Shown piece by piece: positions 40,024 through 48,474 of a DNA stretch of 64,000 bases (positions are counted from its first letter, which is position 1; every line of letters begins with the position of its first letter). The position numbers and the translations under genes were made by a program. The notes under the pieces were generated by a model. The model did no database searches. It had not been told where the DNA came from and saw only the letters and a program-made list of their open reading frames with translations. Source of the stretch: Phenylobacterium montanum (GTDB lineage Bacteria; Pseudomonadota; Alphaproteobacteria; Caulobacterales; Caulobacteraceae); assembly GCF_018135625.1 (NCBI RefSeq), contig NZ_CP073078.1, forward strand, positions 2,078,501 to 2,142,500. Direction: 5' to 3'.

Positions 40024-41226
40024 ATGCGTGAGGCTGTCATCGTCTCCACCGCCCGCACCCCGATCGGCAAGGCCTATCGCGGTGCCTTCAACAACACCTC
40101 GGGCGCCGAGCTCGGCTCGATCGCCCTGGCCGCCGCGGTGAAGCGCGCCGGGATCGACCCGGGCGAGGTCGACGACGTGGCCATGGGTTGCGCCCTGCAG
40201 CAGGGCACGACGGGCGCCAACATCGCCCGCTCGGCCGCGCTGCGCGCCGGCTTCCCCAACACGGTGTCGGGCATGACCATCGACCGGCAGTGCTCGTCAG
40301 GCCTGATGGCTATCGCCACCGCGGCCAAGTACATCGTCAACGACGGCGCCCCGATCGCCATCGGCGCCGGCATCGAATCGATCTCGCTGGTGCAGAACGA
40401 CAAGATCAACCGCTATCGGGCGGGCGACGAGTGGCTGCGCGAGCACGTGCCGGAACTCGGCACCTCGATGATTGAGACAGCCGAGATCGTCGCCGAGCGC
40501 TACGGGATCAGCCGCGAAGCACAGGACGAATACGCCCTGCAATCGCAGCAGCGCACCGGCCAGGCCCAGGCCGAGGGCCGCTTCGAGGCCGAGATCGTCC
40601 CCACCACCACCACCATGCTGGTGACCAACAAGGAGACCGGCGAAACCAGCGAAAAGGTCGTCACCCTGAAGCTGGACGAGGGCAATCGCCCACAGACCGT
40701 GCTCGCCGACCTGCAGAAGCTGAGCCCCGTGTTTAAGGGCGGCCGGTATGTGCAGGAGGGCAAGTTCGTCACCGCCGGTAACGCCTCGCAGCTGTCCGAC
40801 GGCGCCGCCGCTGTGGTGCTCATGGAACGCAAGGAAGCCGAGCGCCGGGGCCTGACCCCTCTGGGCGCCTATCGCGGCATGGCCGTGGCCGGCTGCGGCC
40901 CTGAAGAGATGGGCATCGGCCCGGTGTTCGCCATTCCGAAGCTCCTGGAGCGCAACGGCCTCAAGATCGACGACATCGACCTTTGGGAGCTGAACGAGGC
41001 CTTCGCCAGCCAGCTCCTCTATTGCCGCGACAAGCTGGGCATCCCCAACGACCGGTTGAACGTCTCCGGCGGTTCGATCTCGATCGGCCACCCCTACGGC
41101 ATGACCGGCGCCCGCTGCACCGGCCACCTGATGCACGAGGGCAAGCGCCGCAAGGCCAAGTACGGCGTCGTCACCATGTGCGTCGGTGGCGGCATGGGCG
41201 CGGCGGGCCTGTTCGAGATCTTCTGA
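40024..41226 (+). CDS. fadA: Acetyl-CoA acetyltransferase / 3-ketoacyl-CoA thiolase
   Basis: A 400-aa thiolase. The nucleophilic Cys90 is in [24 protein letters not shown] has the catalytic His, and [12 protein letters not shown] the second Cys (~387). It performs thiolytic cleavage of 3-ketoacyl-CoA in partnership with the upstream hydratase/dehydrogenase. CAGGAGAA precedes the ATG. A strong terminator follows. A biosynthetic direction (acetoacetyl-CoA) cannot be excluded, but operon context favours degradation. Confidence 0.94.
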   Translation: MREAVIVSTARTPIGKAYRGAFNNTSGAELGSIALAAAVKRAGIDPGEVDDVAMGCALQQGTTGANIARSAALRAGFPNTVSGMTIDRQCSSGLMAIATAAKYIVNDGAPIAIGAGIESISLVQNDKINRYRAGDEWLREHVPELGTSMIETAEIVAERYGISREAQDEYALQSQQRTGQAQAEGRFEAEIVPTTTTMLVTNKETGETSEKVVTLKLDEGNRPQTVLADLQKLSPVFKGGRYVQEGKFVTAGNASQLSDGAAAVVLMERKEAERRGLTPLGAYRGMAVAGCGPEEMGIGPVFAIPKLLERNGLKIDDIDLWELNEAFASQLLYCRDKLGIPNDRLNVSGGSISIGHPYGMTGARCTGHLMHEGKRRKAKYGVVTMCVGGGMGAAGLFEIF

Positions 41227-41257
41227 TCCACAACCGCAGATAAGTGGCGCAAGACAG

Positions 41258-41294
41258 AGCCCTTCCCGCCCGCGCGGGAAGGGCTTTTGCTTTT
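41258..41294 (+). terminator. Terminator of the beta-oxidation operon
   Basis: A 12-bp perfect stem (AGCCCTTCCCGC / GCGGGAAGGGCT) with a 4-nt loop is followed by TTTTGCTTTT, 31 nt after the thiolase stop. Confidence 0.9.
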
Positions 41295-41379
41295 ACCAAA
41301 TCTTGAAGCCGGGCCGCTAAAGCTCGGTTATCGGAGCTATCCCTCAATCGATTGTCGGGGCCGACAAGGACAACCTTGG

Positions 41380-42528
41380 ATGCGTGGCGAGCGGACCGTC
41401 CAGAACAGCCAGAACCGGACCATCCGCAGCCTCGATCACCTGCAGAATTCGGGGTCGACCGCGCGGGTGCTGAACCTGCGGGACGTCACCTTGCGCATGG
41501 CCGGCGATCCTGACTTCATGACCCGGCCGCTGTTCAAGAACCCGGACCTGAACCGCGCCATCATCGTCAAGCACCGGCTGCGTTCGAACGAGACCGAAGA
41601 ATTTTCCCTGCCGCGGGCGACGGCGACCAAGATCCTGCTGCCGATCGACATCAACGACCTGAAGATGGGCGCGCGCTACCTGTTCATCGGCCAGAAGGGC
41701 TTCGACGAACTGCTCTCGGAATCCTTCGGCATCAAGATCAGCTTCGACAGCAACGACTACCGCACGCTGCGCCTGATCGACGAAACGCCGTCGCTGGATC
41801 CGTTCCTGCTGCGCGAGCAGCTAAGGCGCAACGGCCTGGAGCCGGCGCGCTGCTATTTCGACCTGTCTCCCGCCGACACCCGCCGCATGCTGGCCTTCGC
41901 CCAACAGGAGATCGAGCCCCTCGTGCGGGTTTCGATGGGTTCCGACCCCGGCTCGGCCAATAGCGCCCGCAAGTTGGCGCACAAGATCCTGGCCAACGCC
42001 TCGGACGCCGAGCTGGACCCGCTGCGCCGGACCATGCAGCTGGACCACAACCAGTATCAGGAAGGCATCTTCTGCTGGAAAGCCTTCCTCTATTACAAGT
42101 GGCGGCTGATGGACCTGCTGCCCCAGGTGGCCGAAATTTCCAAGCAGATCGACAAGATCCGCCCGCGCGGGGTGATCGACCAGGACACGCGCGAACTGTT
42201 GACGTCCTCGCGAGAGACTATTCGAAATGCGTTCGTCACCGCGCTCAAGCGCGTGCGTGACACCCTGGCGGTCTATGACCAAGCCTATCAGGGCCTGACC
42301 CAGCGGCGCGATCCTATCGCCTTCCGCAACTTCCTGCTCAACGCACCGTCCCTGTTCACCGAGCTGGGCGACCGGCTGGGCGCGGTGGATCACGTGATCA
42401 GTTTCTGGCGGTTCCGTTTCCCGGAGAACAAGCCGGTGATGATCACCGGCGACGAGTTGGCCGACATCTTCACCGATTTCGAATACAGCCTGAACTTCCA
42501 GGACACCTCGACCTTCCTGGCGGCCTGA
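41380..42528 (+). CDS. Conserved-looking cytoplasmic protein, family not recognised
   Basis: A 382-aa soluble protein without signal peptide or membrane helix. The first ~120 residues look beta-rich (RAIIVKHRLRSNETEEFSLPRATATKILLPIDINDLKMGARYLFIG), the rest alpha-helical with a charged central section (~165-330) and a hydrophobic C-terminal part. Cys and Trp are sparse; no nucleotide-binding or catalytic motif is visible. Start ATG 41380 has AAGGA upstream; the frame is open to 41287, inside the preceding terminator. It has its own transcription unit, converging on a MmyB-type regulator 3 nt beyond its stop. Confidence 0.85.
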   Translation: MRGERTVQNSQNRTIRSLDHLQNSGSTARVLNLRDVTLRMAGDPDFMTRPLFKNPDLNRAIIVKHRLRSNETEEFSLPRATATKILLPIDINDLKMGARYLFIGQKGFDELLSESFGIKISFDSNDYRTLRLIDETPSLDPFLLREQLRRNGLEPARCYFDLSPADTRRMLAFAQQEIEPLVRVSMGSDPGSANSARKLAHKILANASDAELDPLRRTMQLDHNQYQEGIFCWKAFLYYKWRLMDLLPQVAEISKQIDKIRPRGVIDQDTRELLTSSRETIRNAFVTALKRVRDTLAVYDQAYQGLTQRRDPIAFRNFLLNAPSLFTELGDRLGAVDHVISFWRFRFPENKPVMITGDELADIFTDFEYSLNFQDTSTFLAA

Positions 42529-42531
42529 GGA

Positions 42532-43374
42532 TCATTTGTCCATCAAGTCCGCCACCCGCTTGGAGTCCGCCTCGGTCGCCGGGTTGTAGACCAGCAGGCT
42601 GAGATCCGGGCGGCCATCGACGGCGAAAGCCGAGAGTTCGAAATCCAGCGGACCCAGCACCGGGTGGCGGATGTGCTTGACGGCGTCGCGGTGGAAGGCG
42701 GGGACATCGCCGTCGCGCCACATGACCTGGAACTCCGGGCTGAGCCGGCTGAGCTCTTCCACCAGCGGCGCCACCTCAGCCACCGCGCCCGCACGGGCCG
42801 CATCCAGCCGGAAGGCGCCCAGCACCAGCCGCGCCATGCTGTCCCAGTCGTAGTGCACGGTGCGAGCGCGCGGGTCGAGGAAGATGAAACGCAGCATGTT
42901 GCGCTGTTCTGGTGGCAGCGCGCCGTAGTCCATCAGCATCACGGTGGACGCCCGATTCCAGGCGACCACGTCCCACGTGGCGGTGCGGATCAGGGCGGGG
43001 CATGGGTCCAGGGCGTCAAGTACACGCTGCAGCCGCGGCGTGACCCCCTCGTTCCTTCGGTAGTGCGCCTCCGGCGGCCGGCCGAGGCCCAGCAGGAACA
43101 GGTGCTCCCGCTCCATGTCCGTCAGCATCAGGGCGCGGGCGATCCGCTCCAGGACATCGGCCGAGGGCGCCCCGCCCCGCCCCTGCTCCAGCCAGGTGTA
43201 CCAGGTCGGGCTGATATTGGCCCGTTGGGCCACCTCCTCGCGGCGAAGGCCGGGCGTGCGCCGCCGTCCGGCGGAAAAGCCCAGGGCCGCGGGGTCGAGC
43301 CTGCCGCGGCGGTCCTTCAGATAGGGCCCGAGCCTGTTCTCGGAGATGGAAAGCTCGCTCATTCGGTTAGCCAT
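42532..43374 (-). CDS. XRE regulator with MmyB-type ligand domain
   Basis: A 280-aa regulator. The N-terminal HTH (~10-85) contains RRRTPGLRREEVAQRANISPTWYTWLEQGRG, the standard opening of this family. The C-terminal ~170 residues are the MmyB-like PAS-fold ligand-binding domain (WDVVAWNRAS, LLVYNPAT). Such regulators commonly control a divergently encoded SDR or oxidoreductase, as here (43455). The start could be the second Met (residue 5). Members are thought to bind fatty acid-like ligands. Confidence 0.92.
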   Translation of the reverse strand: MANRMSELSISENRLGPYLKDRRGRLDPAALGFSAGRRRTPGLRREEVAQRANISPTWYTWLEQGRGGAPSADVLERIARALMLTDMEREHLFLLGLGRPPEAHYRRNEGVTPRLQRVLDALDPCPALIRTATWDVVAWNRASTVMLMDYGALPPEQRNMLRFIFLDPRARTVHYDWDSMARLVLGAFRLDAARAGAVAEVAPLVEELSRLSPEFQVMWRDGDVPAFHRDAVKHIRHPVLGPLDFELSAFAVDGRPDLSLLVYNPATEADSKRVADLMDK

Positions 43375-43454
43375 TTTAATATGATAAGATCACAACTTTA
43401 CCAGAATAGGCGGCTGGCTGAGATTTGTCTCCCACAGGATCTGGAGATTTGGCC

Positions 43455-44345
43455 ATGCGCGTGTTTCTGACCGGCGCGACGGGGTTCATCGGCTCGACCG
43501 TCATCGAGGAGTTGCACGCGGCCGGACACCAGGTGGTGGGCCTGGCGCGCAGCGACATCGCGGCGGCGGCCCTGAAGGAGCGGGGCGTCGAAGTCTGGCG
43601 CGGCGACGTCGCCGATCCGGCGGGCCTGGCGGAAGCGGCAAGGGGGGCCGATGGCGTGATCCACTGCGCCTTCGGCCACGACTTCTCGAACTACCTGGAG
43701 GCCGGTGAGGCCGACCTGCGCGCTGTTTCGGCCATGGCGCAAGCCCTGGCCGGCTCCGGCAAGCCCCTTGTCGTCACCTCAGGCCTCACGGCGGCGACGC
43801 CCGGGCGAGCATCCACCGAGGCCGACCCGGCGCAGACGGAGGGCATGGGGGCTGTCCGTGGCCGCCCTGAAGCGCTGGCTCTGGAGGCGAGCCAGAGTGG
43901 GGTGCGCTCGATGGTCGTGCGCCTTGCCCCCTCGGTGCATGACCGGGGTCAGCAGGGACTGGTCTCGCAGTTGATCGAAACGGCGCGGCGCACGGGCGTG
44001 TCCGCCTATGTGGGCGACGGCGGCGAGCGCTGGCCGGCTGTGCATCGGCGCGATGCGGCGCGGCTGTTCCGGCTCGCCCTGGAGCGCGGCCAGCCTGGCC
44101 AGCGGTTACACGCTGTCGGCGAGGAAGGCGTGAGCCTGCGGGCCATCGCCGAGGTCGTCGGCGAGCGCCTGGGCCTACCGACCCGCAGCGTCGATTTCGA
44201 TGACGCCTTCAACCACTTCGGCTGGGTTGCTGCGGCAGTGGCCAACGATATCCGCGCCTCGAGCGTCCTCACGCAGGAAAGCCTCGGGTGGCGGCCGATG
44301 GAGCCTGGTCTGCTCGAAGGGCTCAGAGGACTCTATCTGCCCTGA
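43455..44345 (+). CDS. Extended SDR, NAD(P)-dependent epimerase/reductase
   Basis: A 296-aa Rossmann protein opening MRVFLTGATGFIGSTVIEEL, the extended-SDR NAD(P) motif. It contains GADGVIHCAFGHDFS and the later RWPAVHRRDAARLFRLALE typical of the atypical 'SDR a5/NmrA-like' group. The active-site YxxxK is not evident, so it may be a binding or atypical reductase. ATG 43455 follows GGAG; the frame extends to 43425 without signal. It is divergent from the MmyB-type regulator, 80 nt apart, with an AT-rich core, and is its probable target. Confidence 0.88.
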   Translation: MRVFLTGATGFIGSTVIEELHAAGHQVVGLARSDIAAAALKERGVEVWRGDVADPAGLAEAARGADGVIHCAFGHDFSNYLEAGEADLRAVSAMAQALAGSGKPLVVTSGLTAATPGRASTEADPAQTEGMGAVRGRPEALALEASQSGVRSMVVRLAPSVHDRGQQGLVSQLIETARRTGVSAYVGDGGERWPAVHRRDAARLFRLALERGQPGQRLHAVGEEGVSLRAIAEVVGERLGLPTRSVDFDDAFNHFGWVAAAVANDIRASSVLTQESLGWRPMEPGLLEGLRGLYLP

Positions 44346-44351
44346 TACCGA

Positions 44352-44372
44352 CCCCGGCCACGCCGGCCGGGG
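44352..44372. terminator. GC stem between converging genes
   Basis: CCCCGGCC (44352-44359) and GGCCGGGG (44365-44372) form an 8-bp stem between the SDR stop (44345) and the stop of the small leftward lipoprotein (44382). No T-tract is present, so it may act as a bidirectional weak terminator or only as RNA end protection. Confidence 0.4.
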
Positions 44373-44381
44373 CCGGCTGGA

Positions 44382-44534
44382 TCAGTGTGGGTCCGGCACC
44401 ACGTGAGCATCCCCGTTCGGGGGTACGACAACCGTGCTTCCCGCGGGCGGGTTCACGACGACGGTCTTTTCCTCGGTGCCGCAGGCAGCCAGCAGCCCAC
44501 AGGCCGCAAGCGCGCAGAGAATGGTCAAACGCAT
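44382..44534 (-). CDS. Small lipoprotein, 50 aa
   Basis: A very short gene. ATG 44534 is preceded by AGGAGA at ideal spacing and the frame ends at TGA 44382. The protein has a signal peptide (MRLTILCALAACGLLAAC) with lipobox LAAC (Cys 18), then a ~32-residue tail rich in Val and Pro (TVVVNPPAGSTVVVPP) ending in PDPH. The tail is too short for a fold; it may be a structural outer-membrane or linker lipoprotein. The neighbouring gene (44596) is another small lipoprotein on the same strand. Unrecognised, but the combination of ribosome site and lipobox makes it convincing. Confidence 0.8.
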   Translation of the reverse strand: MRLTILCALAACGLLAACGTEEKTVVVNPPAGSTVVVPPNGDAHVVPDPH

Positions 44535-44595
44535 GGGTCTCTCCTCAAGGCCCCGCCCGCCGGGTCAACTCGCGAGGCGCACGCTCGTTCCGCCC

Positions 44596-44913
44596 TTAGG
44601 GGTGATCACGCCTCGGCCGCCCCTGCGGCGGCGCGTGGCCCTGGCCGTGAACGGGGTGGAACCCCTGGGCGGTGTCGCGCCGGAAGTGGCGCTCCCGGTC
44701 GCGGTGGTAGTGGCCGCCGCGGTCGGCATAGTAGAAGTAGCCGTCGCCGGCCCAGTAGCCGTCGTAGAAGGGGCCGTAATAGTCGTCGTAGTAGCCGTCG
44801 TAGCCGACCGCGACAGGACCGCCGACATAGGCGACCCCATAGCCTTCGTCCGCGCAGGCGGCCAGAAGCGCCGCGCCGGCGAGGACGGGAAGCAAAACCT
44901 TGAAGTAGCGCAT
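44596..44913 (-). CDS. Small Gly/Tyr/His-rich lipoprotein
   Basis: A 105-aa lipoprotein with signal peptide and lipobox LAAC (Cys ~20). The mature part is low-complexity: Gly-Tyr-Asp repeats (~25-65, VAVGYDGYYDDYYGPFYDGYW) and then a His/Arg-rich tail (HYHRDRERHFRRD). No enzyme motif is visible; a metal-binding or surface-structural role is conceivable from His and Asp content. It is upstream of the 50-aa lipoprotein gene by ~60 nt, so they could be co-expressed. Confidence 0.75.
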   Translation of the reverse strand: MRYFKVLLPVLAGAALLAACADEGYGVAYVGGPVAVGYDGYYDDYYGPFYDGYWAGDGYFYYADRGGHYHRDRERHFRRDTAQGFHPVHGQGHAPPQGRPRRDHP

Positions 44914-45175
44914 GTCGAACTTCCTTTCGCGGCCTTTGCCGCCGATCGGTTCACCACCCAGCGGATACCGCTTTCAACGTCCAGCGAAGGCCGAAGCTCC
45001 GTCCGAGGAGGCAGGAGAAAGTGGCCGAAAGGGCCAAGGTTAAAATTTTTTTGACAGGCATTGGCGCCGAATCCGAAAGTCATGCGTTAACGCTGCTGAA
45101 CGGGAACCTTGACCGTCGGAATGGTCCGCACGCCGTTTCGGGGGCCCGTCTTAGGCGACGTGGAGATAAAAGGTG

Positions 45176-45784
45176 ATGATCGGAACCAAGAGCCGGCTTT
45201 TGCTGGCCGCTGCGATGATGGGCGCGATGGGGCTAGGGGGCTGCGCGACCAAGGATTACGTCAACAAGCAAGTCGGGATGGTGGACACCAAGGTCCAGGC
45301 GCATGACACCCGCCTGGCCGCCCAGGACGCCAAACTGGCCAATCACGACAGCCAACTGGCCGGCCTCGACAAGACCAGCCGCGAGGCCCTGGAGCGGGCC
45401 GAGGCGGCGGGCAAGCTGGCCGAGGGCAAGTTCCTCTACACGATGGTGCTGCAGGACGACGGGGTGAAATTCCGCGTCAACCAGGCCGCGCTGTCGGATG
45501 ATGACCAGGCCAAGCTGAACGCGTTCGCCGAAAAGCTGAAGGCGGACAATCACAACGTCTATATCGAGATTCAGGGGCACACCGACGCCAGCGGCGGGAA
45601 AGACCTGAACTACCGGCTGGGCGAAGCCCGGGCGGAGGCGGTGCGCCTGTTCCTCAACAAGCAGGGCGTGGCGCTGAATCGGATGAGCACCATTTCCTAT
45701 GGCTCGGACGACCCGGTGCAGTCGAACAAGACCCGCGCCGGCCGCGCCGCCAACCGGCGAGTGGTGCTGGTGGTGCTGAGCTGA
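45176..45784 (+). CDS. OmpA-domain lipoprotein
   Basis: A 202-aa protein with lipobox LGGC (Cys ~23). A heptad-like helical segment (~35-75, repeated HDTRLAAQDAKLANHDSQLAGLD) resembles Lpp-type spacers, and the C-terminal OmpA domain (~90-200) has the peptidoglycan-binding pattern GHTDASGGKDLNYRLGEARA. It should tether the outer membrane to peptidoglycan. ATG 45176 follows GGAGA; GTG 45173 is a less likely start. It has its own terminator. Confidence 0.92.
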   Translation: MIGTKSRLLLAAAMMGAMGLGGCATKDYVNKQVGMVDTKVQAHDTRLAAQDAKLANHDSQLAGLDKTSREALERAEAAGKLAEGKFLYTMVLQDDGVKFRVNQAALSDDDQAKLNAFAEKLKADNHNVYIEIQGHTDASGGKDLNYRLGEARAEAVRLFLNKQGVALNRMSTISYGSDDPVQSNKTRAGRAANRRVVLVVLS

Positions 45785-45810
45785 TCCATCGGATCTGATC
45801 GGCGCGATTT

Positions 45811-45856
45811 CGAGGCCCCAGGCTCGCGAAAGCGGGTCTCGGGGCCTTTCGTTTTT
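45811..45856 (+). terminator. Terminator after the OmpA-domain gene
   Basis: Stem AGGCCCC (45813-45819) with GGGGCCT (45841-45847), a structured loop of ~21 nt, then TTCGTTTTT. It lies 29 nt after the stop. Confidence 0.75.
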
Positions 45857-45975
45857 GAAGCCACAGCCCTCCCCGCGCTGCACTCCATCGTACGGCGGGG
45901 TCCCTGCGGCGTTGATTTAGGGCCGCCAGTGGGGATCATCGAGGTTCGAAGGAATCGCCGGGAGCCTTATCGCCC

Positions 45976-46548
45976 ATGCGCCTGATCCGCACCGCAGAGC
46001 ACCGCGTGATGCCCTGGAAGAACGGCCTCGGCTCGACCACGGAGATCGCGGTATCGCCTGAGCGCGCGCGGCTGGAGGACTTCGACTGGCGCGTCAGCAT
46101 GGCCAGCGTCACCACCGACGGGCCGTTTTCAGCCTTCGCCGGCGTGGACCGGACGCTGAGCGTGATGGATGGCGCCGGCATTCGGCTGCAAGTCGCCGGG
46201 CGGGGCGCCGAGACCCTGTCGCCGGCCAGTCCGCCCTACGCCTTCCCGGGTGACCAGCCCACCGAGGCCTGGCTGATCGACGGCCCGATCACGGACCTCA
46301 ACGTGATGAGTCGGCGCGGGCGCCTGCGTCACAAGGTGGAGCGGCTGGTGCTGTCGACGCCGCTGGAGCGGCCGGCGCCGGCGGCGGCCACCCTGGTCCT
46401 GTGCCGGTGCGGCCTTGTCCGGATCGGCGGCGGCGACGCCGAACTCGGCCCCCTCGACGGCGCGCTCTTCGAGGCCCCCGCGCCGGCGCTCAAACTCACG
46501 CCAGTCAAGGCGAGCGAGGTGTTCTGGATCGAGTTCGATCCCGTCTGA
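45976..46548 (+). CDS. HutD/Ves family cupin-like protein
   Basis: A 190-aa soluble protein of the HutD/Ves family (bicupin fold), with the family opening MPWKNGLGSTTEIAV, DFDWRVSMASVTTDGPFS and the GVDRTLSVMDGAGI segment. HutD is encoded with histidine utilisation genes in some bacteria and may limit the pathway; Ves is cold-linked in E. coli. No hut gene is nearby, so a role outside histidine metabolism is possible. Its stop lies 2 nt from that of the converging secretin gene. Confidence 0.88.
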   Translation: MRLIRTAEHRVMPWKNGLGSTTEIAVSPERARLEDFDWRVSMASVTTDGPFSAFAGVDRTLSVMDGAGIRLQVAGRGAETLSPASPPYAFPGDQPTEAWLIDGPITDLNVMSRRGRLRHKVERLVLSTPLERPAPAAATLVLCRCGLVRIGGGDAELGPLDGALFEAPAPALKLTPVKASEVFWIEFDPV

Positions 46549-46550
46549 TC

Positions 46551-48110
46551 TCAGCGGCCGTCGCCCGCCTTCTCCAGGGCCGCAGCCGTAGCCGGGTCCA
46601 CGCCCCGGACGACGTGGGGGGTGACCACGATATAGAGATCGGTCTTGGAGCGGTTTGAGTTCTCGGACTTGAACAGCTCGCCGACCAGGGGGATTTCGCC
46701 GGCCAGGGGCACCTTGTTGTGGTTGCGCAGGTCGCTTTCCTGGGTCAGGCCGCCGATGACGAAGGTGTCGCCGTCCTTGACCGTGGCCGAGGTCGAGGCC
46801 TCGCGCTGGCTGATGGTGGGATAGCCCTGGCTGTAGCCGGTGACGCTGGAGACCTCGGCGAACACGTGCGAGGTGACGAAACCGTCGTCGCTGACCCGTG
46901 GCGCGATCTGCAGGGTCACGCCGACATTGACGTACTGCACCTGCTGCTGCACCGCGTTGACGCCCGAGAGGGCGATCGAGGTCAGGATCGGCAAGGCGTC
47001 GCCGGTGATGATCTTGGCGGTCGAGCCGCTCTGGGCGGCGATGCGCGGCTTGGAGATGATCCGCCCCTCGCCCTTGGCGATCTGGGCGTAGATCGCAGCC
47101 TGGAGGTTTACGTTGACCGCACCCCAGCGGGAGGTGTCGGCGAAGGTGGTGCTGCTCGCGCCATTGCCCTGGCTGAAGGAATAGGCGACCTGGGCGACCT
47201 GGTTGTTGGCGTTGTTGAAATTCAGGCCGACGTTGCGCGCTCCGGTTTCGGTCAGCTCGACGAACACCGTTTCCAGCACCACGCTGTTCACCGCCACGTC
47301 CAGCTTGGCGATCTGGGCCTTAAGCCTGGCGACCTTGTCGGGCGGCCCCCTCAGGATGATGGCGTTCAGGCGACGGTCGACGCCGATGGTGTCGTCGATC
47401 GCCTGGCCGATGGAATCTGTGGCCGCGCCACCGGGATTGATCCCGGCATTGAATGTCGGGGTGGAGATGCCGCCGCCGCCGTAAGAGTTCTGCATGCCGG
47501 CCGAGCCGAAGGCCGGCTCCTGGGGCGTGAAATTGTCGTTCGGCTTGACCGCCTGGTTGGCGGTTAGGATGCCCACCACCTCGCTGACGTCGGCGTATTT
47601 CAGGGGCACGACTTCGAAGACGTCGTCCGGTGAGCCGTGATCGTGGGCGGCGAGCTTGGTCGGACTGGCGTCGGGCTTGGCCGCGGCGGAGGCCAGACCG
47701 GTGATCGAGACCGAAATGGCCCGCCCGGCCAGGCCGGTGGCCGTCAGGTGGATCGGGGCCGATCCGTTGATGGTCAGGGTCAGGATGGTGTCGTTCTGGG
47801 CGAAGGTCATCGACTGGACCAGGCCGTGCTTTCCGCCCGGGAAGGTCAGAGCGGGCGCCAGGCGCGTGTCGGCGAAGGCGATCGTCGCCGTGTTGGCGTC
47901 GTTGGCGATGATCGAGAACTGGGGGATGAGCTGGTTGAACGAGACGATAACCCGCGACTCGCTGGGCGAGGGTTCGGACGGCGTCACAGCCGTGATCAGG
48001 GTCGTTCCGCTGAGGACCGCCTCGGCGCGCGCCCGGGGCGCCAGGCTGGCGCCGGTCATCAGGGTAGCGATCGCCATCAGCGCAGCGAGCAGGTTTCGAC
48101 GAAGCGTCAT
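46551..48110 (-). CDS. Orphan secretin with N-terminal AMIN-like domain
   Basis: A 519-aa outer-membrane secretin that should form a large gated multimer. After the signal peptide (~29 aa) comes an AMIN-like region (~45-125, SRVIVSFNQLIPQFSIIANDANTATI). The secretin N domain starts at VFEVVPLKYADVSEVVGIL (~178), is interrupted by a Gly/Asn-rich insert (~200-255), and resumes IGVDRRLNAIILRG. The gate/barrel ends with VPLAGEIPLVGELFKSENSNRSKTDLYIVVTPHVVR. This fits PilQ/GspD-type secretins. No pilus or type II assembly genes are adjacent. ATG 48110 begins the signal; the frame stays open further upstream. Confidence 0.9.
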   Translation of the reverse strand: MTLRRNLLAALMAIATLMTGASLAPRARAEAVLSGTTLITAVTPSEPSPSESRVIVSFNQLIPQFSIIANDANTATIAFADTRLAPALTFPGGKHGLVQSMTFAQNDTILTLTINGSAPIHLTATGLAGRAISVSITGLASAAAKPDASPTKLAAHDHGSPDDVFEVVPLKYADVSEVVGILTANQAVKPNDNFTPQEPAFGSAGMQNSYGGGGISTPTFNAGINPGGAATDSIGQAIDDTIGVDRRLNAIILRGPPDKVARLKAQIAKLDVAVNSVVLETVFVELTETGARNVGLNFNNANNQVAQVAYSFSQGNGASSTTFADTSRWGAVNVNLQAAIYAQIAKGEGRIISKPRIAAQSGSTAKIITGDALPILTSIALSGVNAVQQQVQYVNVGVTLQIAPRVSDDGFVTSHVFAEVSSVTGYSQGYPTISQREASTSATVKDGDTFVIGGLTQESDLRNHNKVPLAGEIPLVGELFKSENSNRSKTDLYIVVTPHVVRGVDPATAAALEKAGDGR

Positions 48111-48474
48111 CCAGGTCCCTTCAAAAGTCACCGACCGCGCGCAATCAGCGCACGGCCCCCGCGCCCATTCGGTGGCCTGCCATAGCCATGAGCGAAGGAG
48201 GTCGGGTTTGTCCATAGGCTTGACCCGCACGTCCGCGGCGCTTGCCGGCGTCGCGGACAACGGTGGGCCGGCGAAATTCGATGAACGCGCCCGAAAATCG
48301 CGGTCTTTCGCGCCCATGCCGTTCGCGTCGCTCCGACGGCGCGATCAATGGACGCAGAGACGAAAATCCTTGCACTTCAAAAGCTTGACTGTTCCTTGAG
48401 ACGACTGTGGCGTCGTGTGATGCCACACGACGCCACAGCTTGCGCTCTGATTGCGACGCCTCGGAAGAAGCGGC
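48111..48474. other. Intergenic region upstream of the secretin gene
   Basis: No gene is present in 364 nt. The only clear structure is the 15-bp inverted repeat at 48405-48438. The region should carry the secretin promoter on the minus strand; I could not pick -35/-10 elements with confidence. Confidence 0.4.
48405..48438. repeat. Perfect 15-bp inverted repeat
   Basis: Arms CTGTGGCGTCGTGTG (48405-48419) and CACACGACGCCACAG (48424-48438) are separated by ATGC. It lies 37 nt after the stop of the exported-protein gene at 48475 and ~295 nt before the secretin start. No T-tract follows on either side, so it is either a Rho-independent-like stem without a U-run or a protein-binding site. Confidence 0.8.
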
